Below are positions 25,865-35,708 of a DNA stretch of 64,000 bases, one piece after another. The notes under the pieces are model-generated. The model saw only the letters and a program-made list of their open reading frames with translations. It was not told the DNA's origin and did no database searches. Source of the stretch: Arcanobacterium haemolyticum DSM 20595 (GTDB taxonomy: Bacteria > Actinomycetota > Actinomycetes > Actinomycetales > Actinomycetaceae); NCBI RefSeq assembly GCF_000092365.1, contig NC_014218.1, positions 1,550,001 to 1,614,000 on the forward strand, written 5' to 3'. Each line of letters begins with the position of its first letter. Position 1 is the stretch's first letter. The position numbers and the translations under genes are program-made.

Positions 25865-26533
25865 ATGTCGGAGTGGTTGCGGTGGATGCACAAACCACCT
25901 GAACCTGACACAATATGGGGTATGAATCTAATTTTACGTGGCGAAAAGAGCCACTTTTGGGCGTTCTTGTTGTGGTTTTTTGCGGGGACTATTCTTCTTG
26001 CATCGACTATCAATGGGGGTATCGCAGAGTTTCTTTTCGCGATGCCGCTTGGCGCGTTTATTGGGTTCGTTGGATGGGCTGGCTGGTGGAACCCACGGCT
26101 CACGATTACCGATGAAAGAGTTATCGTGACAAACGTGGTTCGCCAGTTTTCGATTCCGTGGGAGGATCTGAGCGAAGCGTATAACCGCTGGGGGCTATAT
26201 ATCACCACGAAGTCTGGGAAAAAGATTCCCGTGTGGGCGCTTCCTTCCCGGGTTGGGTTGTTGCAGAATTCGTGGCGTGATCGCAACAAGAGCGAACCCG
26301 ATCCAATTGATTGGAAGCATCCGCGTTCAGAAGAGATAGTTGTTCCGCTCAACTTTGCCGCGGATACGATTATGATTTTGCTCCACGCCGTGCGTTCTGA
26401 TCCGGCGCTCCGCAGGCGTTTAGCGCTGGGAGCGCCGGATCAGAAGACGACGACGTTCGTGTGGCTTCCGCTTCCCATCCTAGGCACGATCGGCTTACTT
26501 ACCGCCACAATTGTGACGTTCGCAATATTTTAA
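25865..26533 (+). CDS. Membrane protein with PH-like domain, function unknown
   Basis: A 222-residue protein with two N-terminal membrane helices (about 31-49 and 52-71), a beta-rich middle (LTITDERVIVTNVVRQFSIP, WEDLSEAYNRWGLYITTKSG) resembling bacterial PH domains, and a C-terminal membrane helix. The start at 25865 has an AGGGG site 8 bases upstream; an ATG at residue 20 (25922) could also be the true start. Its stop shares bases with the stop of the convergent ABC gene (4-base tail overlap). Confidence 0.7.
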   Translation: MSEWLRWMHKPPEPDTIWGMNLILRGEKSHFWAFLLWFFAGTILLASTINGGIAEFLFAMPLGAFIGFVGWAGWWNPRLTITDERVIVTNVVRQFSIPWEDLSEAYNRWGLYITTKSGKKIPVWALPSRVGLLQNSWRDRNKSEPDPIDWKHPRSEEIVVPLNFAADTIMILLHAVRSDPALRRRLALGAPDQKTTTFVWLPLPILGTIGLLTATIVTFAIF

Positions 26534-28260
26534 TCTTGCTGCCACGTGTTCCAGAGGGACGCATATTGGCCGCCGAGCGCCACGAGTTCATCATGTGATC
26601 CGAGTTCGGCAACCCGCCCGTCGATCATCACGCACACACGATCGGCGTCGTATGCCGTATAAAGCCGGTGAGCAATCGAAATAACGGTACGCCCTTCCAG
26701 AACACGCCCCAACGCCAACTCTGCAGAACGCGCCACGGTTGGATCAAGCAACGATGTTGCCTCATCTAAAATGACCACGTCCGGATCTAGCAACACGATA
26801 CGCGCCAACGCCAACTGTTGCGCCTGCGCAGGAGCAAGATCGCGGTGCCCTGAACCCACCTTAGTTTCCAGCCCATCAGGCAGATCACGCACCCAGGTAG
26901 CATCCACGATATCGAGAGCGTCCCACAGCCGAACATCGCGCGCCTGCGGCGATGCAAACCGCAAATTATCAGCGATCGTCCCTACAAACACGTGATTTTC
27001 TTGAGTTACTAGGGCAACCGACGAATGAAGATACTTCTCCTCAATCTTCGTCACTTCCACGCCGCCAATCGTAAGCGATCCCGATGTTGGCGCATTAACT
27101 CCAGCAATCAAACGGCCCAAAGTCGATTTGCCAGCCCCGGACGGCCCCACAATCGCAACGCGTTCTCCCGGCGCAACGCTCAGATCGACGTCGTCCAAAA
27201 CTGTTACCCCGTCACGGTAAGAGAAGGAGACTCCGCGAACGTCGATCGCGTCGCCGATCGGAAGATCCTCCCCCGCAACGCGATCCGGCGGAACCTGGGC
27301 CACGCCAAAAATACGTGCGAGTGCCACCGCAGCAAACTGCATTTCGTCAATCCACCACGAAAGCTCATCAATCGGGCCGCGAAGTTGCTGAGCATACAAC
27401 GCAACCGCTGTCACGGCGCCAACCGACACATAACCCAGACCAATCAACCAAGCGCCCCACAACACCGCGATGATCACCGGCGAAAACAACACAATCACCA
27501 TGCCCGCACCAAAAATCGCGCGCATCGTTGCCGAATACCGTTCGTTCTCCCAATGTTCAGCCATCAAGGTCATGGTACGGCGAACGCGATGCTCCCCCAT
27601 CGCAAGCGAATCAATCGTCTCAGAATGCTCAACTGTTTCCGCAATATCGCCAGAAACTTCCGCATACAATGCAGACGATGCCAAGTAGGCCGCGATAGTC
27701 CGGCGCAAATACTTACGAACCACAAAGAACACCGGCACAAAGGACAACGCCACCACGAATCCGATCCGCCAATCCACCAGCAACGCGGCAATCACTGTAA
27801 CCACCACTTGCATCGACAGCATCATGATTCGCGAAATACCCACACGCACGATGAACTCGATCCGGTCCACGTCCGTTGTGGTGCGCCCAAGAAGATCGCC
27901 CGTACCCGCCGATTCCACGGTGGAAAGCGGCAGATGAGTCACAGATTTTACCAGTTCAACGCGCAAATCGTTAAACACCTTCTGCCCCAGTACGCGCGAG
28001 ACGTATTCGCCGTAGCCGGCCGTCAACGATTGCACAATCACCGCCACGATCAAAATGATGATATTCGTGCGAATCACCGAACCTGCCACGCCCTGATTCA
28101 CCGCGTCCAATGACGCACCAATCACCCACGGCGTGACCACCGTAGCCAGCGCCACCATCAGTTGCACAACCAGAACAAAAATCAATTCTGATCGAAACTT
28201 CGCCACCAACGCTCCCAACTGGCGCATAATCGTTGCATTTGAAGCTATAGGGAGTTTCAT
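26530..28260 (-). CDS. ABC exporter half-transporter, subunit with intact Walker motifs but altered signature
   Basis: A 576-residue protein with six membrane helices (residues 30-320) fused to a nucleotide-binding domain. Walker A GPSGAGKS (372-379), Q-loop Gln420, Walker B VVILDE (495-500) and switch His531 are intact, but the signature normally reading LSGGQ is LAPAQ (475-479). The partner gene upstream has the opposite pattern. Together they would form a heterodimer with one full ATP site: this Walker A with the partner's LSGGQ. Substrate unknown. The start overlaps the partner's stop by 4 bases. Confidence 0.88.
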   Translation of the reverse strand: MKLPIASNATIMRQLGALVAKFRSELIFVLVVQLMVALATVVTPWVIGASLDAVNQGVAGSVIRTNIIILIVAVIVQSLTAGYGEYVSRVLGQKVFNDLRVELVKSVTHLPLSTVESAGTGDLLGRTTTDVDRIEFIVRVGISRIMMLSMQVVVTVIAALLVDWRIGFVVALSFVPVFFVVRKYLRRTIAAYLASSALYAEVSGDIAETVEHSETIDSLAMGEHRVRRTMTLMAEHWENERYSATMRAIFGAGMVIVLFSPVIIAVLWGAWLIGLGYVSVGAVTAVALYAQQLRGPIDELSWWIDEMQFAAVALARIFGVAQVPPDRVAGEDLPIGDAIDVRGVSFSYRDGVTVLDDVDLSVAPGERVAIVGPSGAGKSTLGRLIAGVNAPTSGSLTIGGVEVTKIEEKYLHSSVALVTQENHVFVGTIADNLRFASPQARDVRLWDALDIVDATWVRDLPDGLETKVGSGHRDLAPAQAQQLALARIVLLDPDVVILDEATSLLDPTVARSAELALGRVLEGRTVISIAHRLYTAYDADRVCVMIDGRVAELGSHDELVALGGQYASLWNTWQQD

Positions 28261-30251
28261 GCCTGGGCCTCCTCTGACTCGGTTTCCGATTCGTGTTCTG
28301 GTTCGCTCGCACGGTGAACGATCGCGTGATAATCGGCGCGTTCGCTCAGTTCCGCATGGGTTCCGGTAGCGATCACATGCCCGGTTTTGTCTAAGAAAAT
28401 CACGCGATCTGCCTGGTGCAAAATGATTGGAGATACGGAAACGATCACCGTTGTTTTACCGCGGCGCTCATTGTAGAGGGCTTTGGATATGCGCAGTTCC
28501 GTATGCGAATCCACGGCTGACGTCGGTTCGATCCCAATCAAGATCGGAGCGTTGGTAGCCACAGCTCGCGCAAGAGAAAGGCGCTGACGTTGGCCGCCAG
28601 AAAGCGATCGGCCGCGTTCAGCCACATAGCCATCCAGGCCCTCATCGAAGCCGTGGATAATATCCGTAGCATCTGCAATGGCAAGAACGCGCATGAGATC
28701 CCTCTCCGAAGCCGCGCCCGGCTGAGGGAGGTGATCACGCGTGGCTACTCCTGCCCCATCTCCAGTATCTGCCATCTGGGTTTCGATCGGGCGCGGAAGC
28801 GGCTCATCCGCATGTCTGCCGTTCACGTTCGAACGTAACCTACCCTGGAACAACTGAGCAATAGCACCAGATAGAACAATGTTGTCACGAACGTTTGATA
28901 CGGGAAGAGTACGAATATCGATATCGTTGCTATCCCACGTAACACGAATAGGAGAATCATCAACCCGAGCAAAACGTTGGGCCACCCCGGCAGAGATATC
29001 CGGGCGTGCTGACACGATCACACTCATACAGCCAGATTCGATCACAACGCCACGTTCGTCGTCGATCAAACGAGCCCGCGACCAATCCGGAATCGGAACC
29101 GAAGGATCTTCACGATCGGAAGAAATCAACGGTTGCGATTCCAAAATCCGTTCGATGCGGCGGGCGCCTACGCGAGCGTCCGTCAACATCTGGAAAAAAT
29201 TTGTTGCTGACGAAACGGGGACAGCCAAATACGCCGTGTACCCGTAAAACGCCACAAGGTTGCCGTAGCTGAGCTCCCCCGCATACACAGACCACAGGCC
29301 CAGCGAAATCACAATCGCGCTGAACAACGCGGGAACCGCGGTGGTCAAACCGCCTAAGACCGCCTGAACCAGCGCCGCCTTGATACCTGTGTCCATGACA
29401 TGGCGGGACTGCTCTTCGTACCGTTCGTTGTAGGAGCCTTCACCGCCAACGCCGCGAAGCACGCGGAGCCCCACCACGGCATCCGACGCGAGCGTAGTCA
29501 ATTTTCCACGCTCCTCGCGGTTCTCGGCTAGGCGCTTATGCAATGGCTTAATCAACAAAGTCATCAACGCCACGCTGATCGGCAGACCAATAGCCACCAC
29601 AAGCCCCAACATCACATGAGTTTTCAGCATCAACACAACTATCACGGCAAATGACGTTAACGATGCGATTGTTGATGGAATCGAATACATCAGGTTGCCA
29701 AGTTTTGGCGAATCGGAGGTGGCAGCCGAAACAATTTCTCCCGACGGAATCGCATTTCGGCCCCCATTACGCATGCCGGAGACGTGCGTGACGACGTCCC
29801 GGCGCCACGCGAATGCACCACGCATCCACACCACCACGCCCAAGGGCTCGCCCAATGATCCGAGCGCACGAACACCCACGATAAAGCACATGAGTAAACA
29901 GCCAGGAATCAGCGAAGCTTGGAGCCCCTGCTCAAGCCCCGAATCAAGAAAGATGCCCAGCGCCCACGGAATCAGTGCCGAACCAACAAACATAAACAGG
30001 AAAGCAATCGTGGCAGCAAGGAGTATCCGCCAATTTTGCCGAACCATCGAACCAATCACACGATCCGGATCGCCCTGAGGCGTGGCATCAAATGTCATAA
30101 ACTGCGGCCAGCGGGCCGGATGAGGCCCTACTTCAAACTGGCGATCTGTGAGGGACCGTTTCCCGCGCTCATCTGGCGTTTGTAGATGTGAACGCGTGGA
30201 ATAGCGGCGAAAGGGAAAAGATACAGGAAAGGTAAAAATATTCTTCATCAT
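28257..30251 (-). CDS. ABC exporter half-transporter, subunit with lost Walker A/B/H-loop but intact signature
   Basis: A 664-residue partner of the next gene, with membrane helices from about residue 75 to 350. In the nucleotide-binding domain the Walker A position reads SARPDISA (414-421) with no GKS/T, Walker B is LIGIEP (571-576, Asp replaced by Ile, Glu kept), and the H-loop reads SVSP (605-608, no His). The signature LSGGQRQR (550-557) is perfect. There is a roughly 40-residue polar insert before the signature (about 475-515). The reading frame is clean, so this looks like specialisation, not decay. The true start may lie inside the first 50 residues. Confidence 0.85.
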   Translation of the reverse strand: MMKNIFTFPVSFPFRRYSTRSHLQTPDERGKRSLTDRQFEVGPHPARWPQFMTFDATPQGDPDRVIGSMVRQNWRILLAATIAFLFMFVGSALIPWALGIFLDSGLEQGLQASLIPGCLLMCFIVGVRALGSLGEPLGVVVWMRGAFAWRRDVVTHVSGMRNGGRNAIPSGEIVSAATSDSPKLGNLMYSIPSTIASLTSFAVIVVLMLKTHVMLGLVVAIGLPISVALMTLLIKPLHKRLAENREERGKLTTLASDAVVGLRVLRGVGGEGSYNERYEEQSRHVMDTGIKAALVQAVLGGLTTAVPALFSAIVISLGLWSVYAGELSYGNLVAFYGYTAYLAVPVSSATNFFQMLTDARVGARRIERILESQPLISSDREDPSVPIPDWSRARLIDDERGVVIESGCMSVIVSARPDISAGVAQRFARVDDSPIRVTWDSNDIDIRTLPVSNVRDNIVLSGAIAQLFQGRLRSNVNGRHADEPLPRPIETQMADTGDGAGVATRDHLPQPGAASERDLMRVLAIADATDIIHGFDEGLDGYVAERGRSLSGGQRQRLSLARAVATNAPILIGIEPTSAVDSHTELRISKALYNERRGKTTVIVSVSPIILHQADRVIFLDKTGHVIATGTHAELSERADYHAIVHRASEPEHESETESEEAQA

Positions 30252-30510
30252 ACGTATTCTTTGCTTATGGTTTCGCTTGATTGTAGGCGTTGCTGAACGC
30301 GCGCCGCTAAGAGCGCATAGTCAAAATAGACGCGAAACGATACGGATTTCTGGAGTAGTGCGCAAGCTACACGTGCGCAAAAGTGTTAGTACTCAACAGA
30401 TGGTGGCTTATAGCCACCACAATCACGACAGCAACAGTGTATACATCATGAATCCACACTAACACGTTCCATTTTCTTCTACAAAAGCTCAGAAGAATAT
30501 CCTTCTTACA

Positions 30511-30576
30511 AAAAACTCACCCAGAGCCGGCGATAGGCCCTTATATGGACCTATCGCCGGAAATAAGTGAGTTTTT
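30511..30576. terminator. Two-part hairpin downstream of oppA
   Basis: Outer arms AAAAACTCAC (30511-30520) and GTGAGTTTTT (30567-30576) enclose inner arms CCGGCGATAGG (30527-30537) and CCTATCGCCGG (30550-30560). The A/T ends give a U run in either direction, so it can act on both strands. Confidence 0.75.
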
Positions 30577-30651
30577 CGTATTGGCTGGCATGCGCTTCGG
30601 CTGGCATGCACTGGCCAATAACAGCGCCGGAGCAGATAGCCGGAAACGGAT

Positions 30652-30678
30652 TGAGGGCCGGGAATTTCCCGGCCCTCA
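30652..30678 (-). terminator. Hairpin just after oppA
   Basis: A perfect palindrome with arms TGAGGGCCGGGAA and TTCCCGGCCCTCA, 46 bases after the oppA stop. It lacks a U run, so it may be an mRNA-stabilising hairpin, with the next hairpin as the terminator. Confidence 0.6.
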
Positions 30679-30724
30679 GAGGCTGCACTTAGCAGGACCC
30701 TCTATGTTGTGCGATCGTTCAGAT

Positions 30725-32416
30725 TCACTCGGTGTAGCCGATATTTTCTGGAAGGATCGTTTCGAATGCCGTCGCACCAAAGTTAGCAAGGTTTGCTGGC
30801 ACGGCTCTCAAAGTTGCCCGGTAGTAAACTGGAATAGTCATAACATTATCCCAGATAATCTTGTCAACTTCGTTAGTCATCTTGATTCGCTTCTCATTAT
30901 CTGACTCACCTGAAATCTTATCGATGTACTTATCGATTTCTGGATCAGAGACCTTCGAGAAGTTAGACTGCGAACCTGTACCGTAGATTTGGCCAATGTT
31001 GTTCATTGGGTACGGAGTTCCACGCCAACCGAAAGCAATCGATTCAAACTCTCCAGAATCAAGCACGTTGGAGAATTCCTTTGCCGGAACATCAGTAAAC
31101 ACAAGGTTGATACCAATATTCTTCATGTGTTCCTTGAGGAGGGCTGCGGCAGATTCAGACGTTGGAACGCCTGTTAAACGAGTGAACTTGAAGGAGAGTT
31201 CCTTGCCGTCTTTTTCGAAGAACTTAGTCTTCTCATTCATCTTGTAGCCTAGTTCTTCAAGATCCTTCTTCGCGCCTTCAGGATCAAACTTTACAGAGTT
31301 ATCCTGGTAGCCCTTCTGGCCTGGCATGAAGAAGTGGTTTCCGAGGGAAAGATCAAGACCGTCAACTGGCAACCCGGCCATATCGGTAGCCAAGAAGTCA
31401 GTCGCATCGATACCCTTTTGGATTGCACGACGCACCTTAACATCCTTCAGTGCCTCAGCCTGTGAGTTAAGGGTGATATGACGCCACTGAGTGGAGGCAG
31501 ATTGCTTAACAACTGCGTTCTGACGCCCCTTGACGAGTTCGTAGGTTGGCGCATCAACGATCTGACTAACCACATCGAGCTCATTGTTTGCAAACGCCTG
31601 AGCTTGTGCCTTCGCATCGAGGGTAGAGAAAGTTACAGTATCAAGCTTAGCCTTAGGCCCCCACCACTTTTCATTGCGCTCAAGGGTGATACGCTTGGTG
31701 GCTTCATCAATGCTCTTAAACTTGAATGGTCCAGCAACATACTGGTTCAGAACGTTAACATCTGCAGCAACCCAGCCCGTGTTGAACACAGTTGCATCGC
31801 TTGTGCCCTTTGCGGCTACTGGCTCAGAGAGAACAGCTGCCCAATCCGGATACTCGCGATCGAATTTCACAACCACTTCAAATTGATCTTTACCAGGTTC
31901 GATAGAGAGGATTTCTCTCCATCCATCTTGGGAAGCACAATCGAAACCAGTATCTGGCGTTTTACATGCGTTCCAGTTAGCTTGGTAATCAGCAGCCGAA
32001 ATTGGGGTGCCATCATACCACTTTGCTTCTGGGTTCAAGGTTAGAGTGACAGTCATTTTAACGTCACCATCAGCCTTGTTATCAACCTTGTAAGATTCCA
32101 AGAACGTCTTGTTTGGTTCCCATGTGCCGTCTTCTGCAAACTTAATGTTTCGAGGAGACATGTATGCCCACAAATCACTATTCTCTACGGTGTTCCCATT
32201 TACGTGTATCGGATTGTAGTTCGTTGGCAATGCATTAAAGGCAAGACGAAGGTTTCCGCCTTCCTTCAACTTAGCTGGCTCGACTCGATTGATGTCTGAC
32301 GCCGGAAGTTCCGCAGCTTTATTGCTCTTACCATCAGTAGCTGCTGGCCCTGAGCATGCGCTCAGTGCAAGTGCGGACGCTGCAAGGAGAGCAACTCCTG
32401 CTTTCTTGATTCGCAT
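30725..32416 (-). CDS. Oligopeptide ABC transporter substrate-binding lipoprotein (family 5)
   Basis: A 563-residue lipoprotein. The signal peptide ends in the lipobox LALSAC (Cys21), followed by an SBP_bac_5 fold: AKWYDGTPISAADYQANWNA is the usual family-5 segment, and RRAIQKGIDATDF the second-lobe helix. It captures peptides outside the cell for the permease encoded by the next genes upstream. It is separated from oppBC-DF by a strong terminator and has its own upstream region, which allows higher expression than the membrane parts. Confidence 0.92.
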   Translation of the reverse strand: MRIKKAGVALLAASALALSACSGPAATDGKSNKAAELPASDINRVEPAKLKEGGNLRLAFNALPTNYNPIHVNGNTVENSDLWAYMSPRNIKFAEDGTWEPNKTFLESYKVDNKADGDVKMTVTLTLNPEAKWYDGTPISAADYQANWNACKTPDTGFDCASQDGWREILSIEPGKDQFEVVVKFDREYPDWAAVLSEPVAAKGTSDATVFNTGWVAADVNVLNQYVAGPFKFKSIDEATKRITLERNEKWWGPKAKLDTVTFSTLDAKAQAQAFANNELDVVSQIVDAPTYELVKGRQNAVVKQSASTQWRHITLNSQAEALKDVKVRRAIQKGIDATDFLATDMAGLPVDGLDLSLGNHFFMPGQKGYQDNSVKFDPEGAKKDLEELGYKMNEKTKFFEKDGKELSFKFTRLTGVPTSESAAALLKEHMKNIGINLVFTDVPAKEFSNVLDSGEFESIAFGWRGTPYPMNNIGQIYGTGSQSNFSKVSDPEIDKYIDKISGESDNEKRIKMTNEVDKIIWDNVMTIPVYYRATLRAVPANLANFGATAFETILPENIGYTE

Positions 32417-32497
32417 ATCTGGTCCTCCTCTAGGACATAACTCCCATACATACTTACGCGGAGTGTTACGAATAGACTAAACCATATTTCAATAAAA

Positions 32498-32513
32498 GGT
32501 AAATTCATTTACC
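32498..32513. promoter_or_regulatory. Candidate operator upstream of oppA
   Basis: GGTAAAT-TC-ATTTACC is a perfect 7-base inverted repeat 82 bases upstream of the oppA start. The same half-site occurs upstream of oppB at 36843-36853, so a shared regulator is plausible. Confidence 0.45.
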
Positions 32514-32538
32514 ATTTATTTTACGAATTGTGGAAAAA

Positions 32539-32580
32539 AATACATTCAGGCGGCTGGTATTCCAGCCGCCTGAATGTATT
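32539..32580 (-). terminator. Terminator of oppB-oppC-oppDF
   Basis: Perfect 19-base arms (32539-32557, 32562-32580) with a 4-base loop; on minus the stem is followed by a run of seven Ts. It lies 37 bases after the oppDF stop. Confidence 0.92.
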
Positions 32581-32616
32581 TACACAGATATAGCAGTTAT
32601 GTGCGCGGTAGCTATC

Positions 32617-34746
32617 CTAGAAAAGGGCAGCTGGCCGCGGATAATAACACGCAGCTTGGTGATCTTGCGCCAGCGAAACGAACTCTGGATGCTTTGCATC
32701 ACACTTCGCTTTCTCTGAATCGCCAAGTGTCTTATAAAGTGGGCATCTCGTAACGAAACGGCATCCCTTTGGCGGATTTGCTGGAGAAGGCAAATCGCCT
32801 TCTAGGATAATGCGATCGCGATTCCGTTCCTTATGAGGATCAGGAATTGGAATGGCAGACAAAAGAGCTTGCGTGTACGGATGCTGCGGTGATTCGAACA
32901 CTGAATCCACATCACCAATTTCCACAATCTTACCCAAATACATCACCGCAACACGATCAGCAATATGGCGAATAACCGAAAGATCGTGCGCAACAAAGAG
33001 GTAAGAGAGTGACATCTTCGAACGCAACTCATCAAGCAAATTAATAACACCTGCTTGAATAGAGACATCCAATGCAGAAACCGGTTCATCAAGAATAAGG
33101 AGCTTCGGTTCCAAAGCAAGCGCACGAGCAATACCGATACGTTGCCGCTGCCCGCCAGAGAAATTACGTGGATAACGGTTGACATGCGCTGGTTCAAGCC
33201 CAACCATCTTCATGAGTTCTGCTACGCGGCCTGGAATGTCTTCTTTCTTCCAGCCACCATAACGCAATGGTTCCGCGATAATATCAAACACCGGGAATCG
33301 TGGATCTAGCGATGCCATTGGATCTTGGAACACCACCTGCAAATCCTGCCGGATCCGCTTACGATCACGCGCATTAAGCTGTGCGGTATTCTCCCCCATA
33401 ACAACAATATTGCCGTTTTGTGGCTTCACCAAGTCCAAAACTTGCATCAACGTGGTGGTTTTACCCGAACCAGATTCGCCCACTAAACCAAGGGTTTCAC
33501 CTGCACGGATGTCAAGATCGATACCATCAACTGCGTGAACAGTGCCCACCTGGCGGCGGAACACTGATCCCTTCATGAGTGGGAAGTAACGAGTCATATT
33601 TTCAACGCGAAGCACTTCTTCACGTTCAAAACGAGACGTGGTGAAAGGCGGTGGCACTGCAGCAGGAAGTGGGTAAATATCTGTATATTTACGAGATTCA
33701 TGGCGGATTTCGTCTGCACGCTTACACGCCACACGATGCCGGTAGCTATCAGAGCTCTTGACATCATCAAGCCCCGGTTCACCATCCAAACAGCGCGGTT
33801 GAGCAACTGGGCAACGAGCCGCAAACGGGCAACCAGTTGGCTCAAAGAGCATCGATGGCGGGTTTCCTTCAACAGCAGCTAGCTGGTATTCCTTCTTAGA
33901 ATCAAGGCGTGGCAACGATCCCAGCAAACCAATCGTGTATGGCATAGCTGAGTGGTAGAAAATTTCATCCACGGAACCAGATTCAACTACACGGCCAGCA
34001 TACATAACCGCAACTTTATCGGCCAAGCCTGCAACAACACCCAAATCGTGGGTAATCATGATGACAGCCGCACCAAGTTCCTTTTGAGCCTGACGCAAAA
34101 CGTCAAGAATCTGAGCTTGGATAGTGACGTCAAGAGCAGTAGTTGGTTCGTCCGCGATAATCAGTTCTGGCTTGTTCGCGATTGCCATCGCAATCATTGC
34201 ACGTTGCCGCATGCCGCCCGAAAATTCGTGTGGGAAAGCCTTGACACGAATTTCTGGATTAGGAATACCTACAGTGCGAAGAAGTTCAACGGCGCGTTCT
34301 CGATATTGGGCATCGCTCAAGTCAGAATCATGAACCTTGAGCGCTTCGATAATCTGATCCCCAATTGTGTAAACCGGAGTTAATGCTGAAAGCGGATCTT
34401 GGAAAACCATGGCCACTGTTTTGCCACGAACATTACTCATGTAAGAATCTGATCGGCCTAAAACTTCCGTGCCATGTAGCTTCACAGATCCGTCTACCTG
34501 AGCAGATTGATCCAAAAGCCCCATAATAGCCATCGACGTGACAGATTTACCTGAACCAGATTCGCCTACGATGCCAAGGACTTCCCCTGAATTAACGGAA
34601 AAATTCACACCGCGAACTGCGTGAACGATTCCGTCTTCTGAAGGGAAACGTACGTGAAGATCGGTGACATCAACGATCGGCACACCAGCTTTTGCGCGTG
34701 GGAGATCGTCGTTTTCAAATGTCATCACATTCTTTTTCTTGCTCAT
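32617..34746 (-). CDS. Oligopeptide ABC transporter ATPase, fused OppD-OppF
   Basis: A 709-residue protein with two complete nucleotide-binding domains. The first has Walker A GESGSGKS, signature [13 protein letters not shown] and Walker B LIIADEP; the second has [21 protein letters not shown] and LLILDEP. Each is followed by the Oligo_HPY extension with Cys motifs ([16 protein letters not shown]) that in related proteins bind an Fe-S cluster or metal. It powers uptake of peptides by the two permeases. Fusion of D and F is common in actinobacteria. It overlaps oppC by 4 bases. Confidence 0.95.
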   Translation of the reverse strand: MSKKKNVMTFENDDLPRAKAGVPIVDVTDLHVRFPSEDGIVHAVRGVNFSVNSGEVLGIVGESGSGKSVTSMAIMGLLDQSAQVDGSVKLHGTEVLGRSDSYMSNVRGKTVAMVFQDPLSALTPVYTIGDQIIEALKVHDSDLSDAQYRERAVELLRTVGIPNPEIRVKAFPHEFSGGMRQRAMIAMAIANKPELIIADEPTTALDVTIQAQILDVLRQAQKELGAAVIMITHDLGVVAGLADKVAVMYAGRVVESGSVDEIFYHSAMPYTIGLLGSLPRLDSKKEYQLAAVEGNPPSMLFEPTGCPFAARCPVAQPRCLDGEPGLDDVKSSDSYRHRVACKRADEIRHESRKYTDIYPLPAAVPPPFTTSRFEREEVLRVENMTRYFPLMKGSVFRRQVGTVHAVDGIDLDIRAGETLGLVGESGSGKTTTLMQVLDLVKPQNGNIVVMGENTAQLNARDRKRIRQDLQVVFQDPMASLDPRFPVFDIIAEPLRYGGWKKEDIPGRVAELMKMVGLEPAHVNRYPRNFSGGQRQRIGIARALALEPKLLILDEPVSALDVSIQAGVINLLDELRSKMSLSYLFVAHDLSVIRHIADRVAVMYLGKIVEIGDVDSVFESPQHPYTQALLSAIPIPDPHKERNRDRIILEGDLPSPANPPKGCRFVTRCPLYKTLGDSEKAKCDAKHPEFVSLAQDHQAACYYPRPAALF

Positions 34747-35708
34747 GCTTTTCCTCCAGACTTCGAGGTTGGATCAATTGCGTCACGCAAACCGTCACCA
34801 ATGAAATTCACGGAAACGAGCATGAAGACGAGTACAAGAGCCGGTGGCACAAACAGCCAGGAATGGGTCAGTGCCGATGCTTGGCCTTCACCAATTAAGC
34901 GTCCAAGCGAAATTTGTGGATCCTTGATACCTAAACCAAAGTACGACAGCGTTGTTTCAGCAAGAACTGCACCTGCAATCCCCAACGTGAAATCGATGAT
35001 CAGCAAGGAAGAGATGTTCGGGATGATATGCCGAGTGATGACGACGAAGGGTGGCACTGACATGTATTGAGCCGCATTGACGTAATCAAGATTTTTGACA
35101 GACATTGTCATAGAACGTACAACACGTGCCGTAAGCATCCAGCCAAACAGCGCAAGCAAGAAGATCAACACGATAACTGATCCTGATTGCCCACCTAGCC
35201 GCTGATTAATCACCGCGATAAGAAGGAATGACGGGATGACTAGCATCAAATCGATCAGCCATGAGCCTGCCTTGTCAATCCATTTGCCAAAGTAGGCGAT
35301 TGAGGAGCCAAAGAGAGCTGCCCATCCGGTTTGGATGAAGGCAACAGCAAAACCGATCATGAGGGACGTACGCAAGCCCTCGATTGTCAAAGCGAAAAGA
35401 TCGCGCCCACGGTTATCTGTTCCAAACCAGTGAGTGGCACTTGGCGCTTGTAGTGGCGCGGTACGATCTCGGGTTAAATAATCCCAGGGGCTGATATATG
35501 ATCCGAAAAATGCGAAAAGGACGATGCCAACAAGCATGAATACGCCAAGAACGGCAGTCCAGTTTCGTACGAAACGACGCCGTACGAGCTGGCCACGGGT
35601 GTAGCGATGCGCTGATTCCAATCGAGCTTTAGTAACTTCTGCCAAGCGTGATTGAACTTCATCAACTTCTGCTTGGGTAACCATAGGTGAATGTTGTGTA
35701 GCGTTCAT
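34743..35708 (-). CDS. oppC: Oligopeptide ABC transporter permease OppC
   Basis: A 321-residue permease. The N-terminal OppC_N segment and TM1 (around 50-72, TAVLGVFMLVGIVLFAFFG) are followed by the LFGTDNRGRDLF-type motif (HWFGTDNRGRDLFAL) and five further helices with the EAA loop (YVNAAQYMSVP). It forms the membrane channel with OppB. Its ATG shares one base with the oppB stop (TGATG), so translation is coupled. Confidence 0.94.
   Translation of the reverse strand: MNATQHSPMVTQAEVDEVQSRLAEVTKARLESAHRYTRGQLVRRRFVRNWTAVLGVFMLVGIVLFAFFGSYISPWDYLTRDRTAPLQAPSATHWFGTDNRGRDLFALTIEGLRTSLMIGFAVAFIQTGWAALFGSSIAYFGKWIDKAGSWLIDLMLVIPSFLLIAVINQRLGGQSGSVIVLIFLLALFGWMLTARVVRSMTMSVKNLDYVNAAQYMSVPPFVVITRHIIPNISSLLIIDFTLGIAGAVLAETTLSYFGLGIKDPQISLGRLIGEGQASALTHSWLFVPPALVLVFMLVSVNFIGDGLRDAIDPTSKSGGKA

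Larger units (their letters stand above)
30252..30724. other. 473-base gap without a gene
   Basis: No coding region is credible. It contains, left to right, the probable promoter region of the ABC exporter pair with an inverted repeat (GTGTTAGT at 30383-30390 against ACTAACAC at 30458-30465, enclosing a second hairpin GGTGGCT/AGCCACC at 30402-30418), then two strong hairpins (30511-30576 and 30652-30678) that belong to the end of the oppA unit. A short direct repeat GGCTGGCATGC occurs at 30583 and 30599. Confidence 0.6.

Noticed and set aside
27025-28113. A 362-codon open frame on plus opposite the ABC exporter
   Set aside because: Antisense shadow of well-conserved ABC motifs; composition is very His/Arg/Asn rich.
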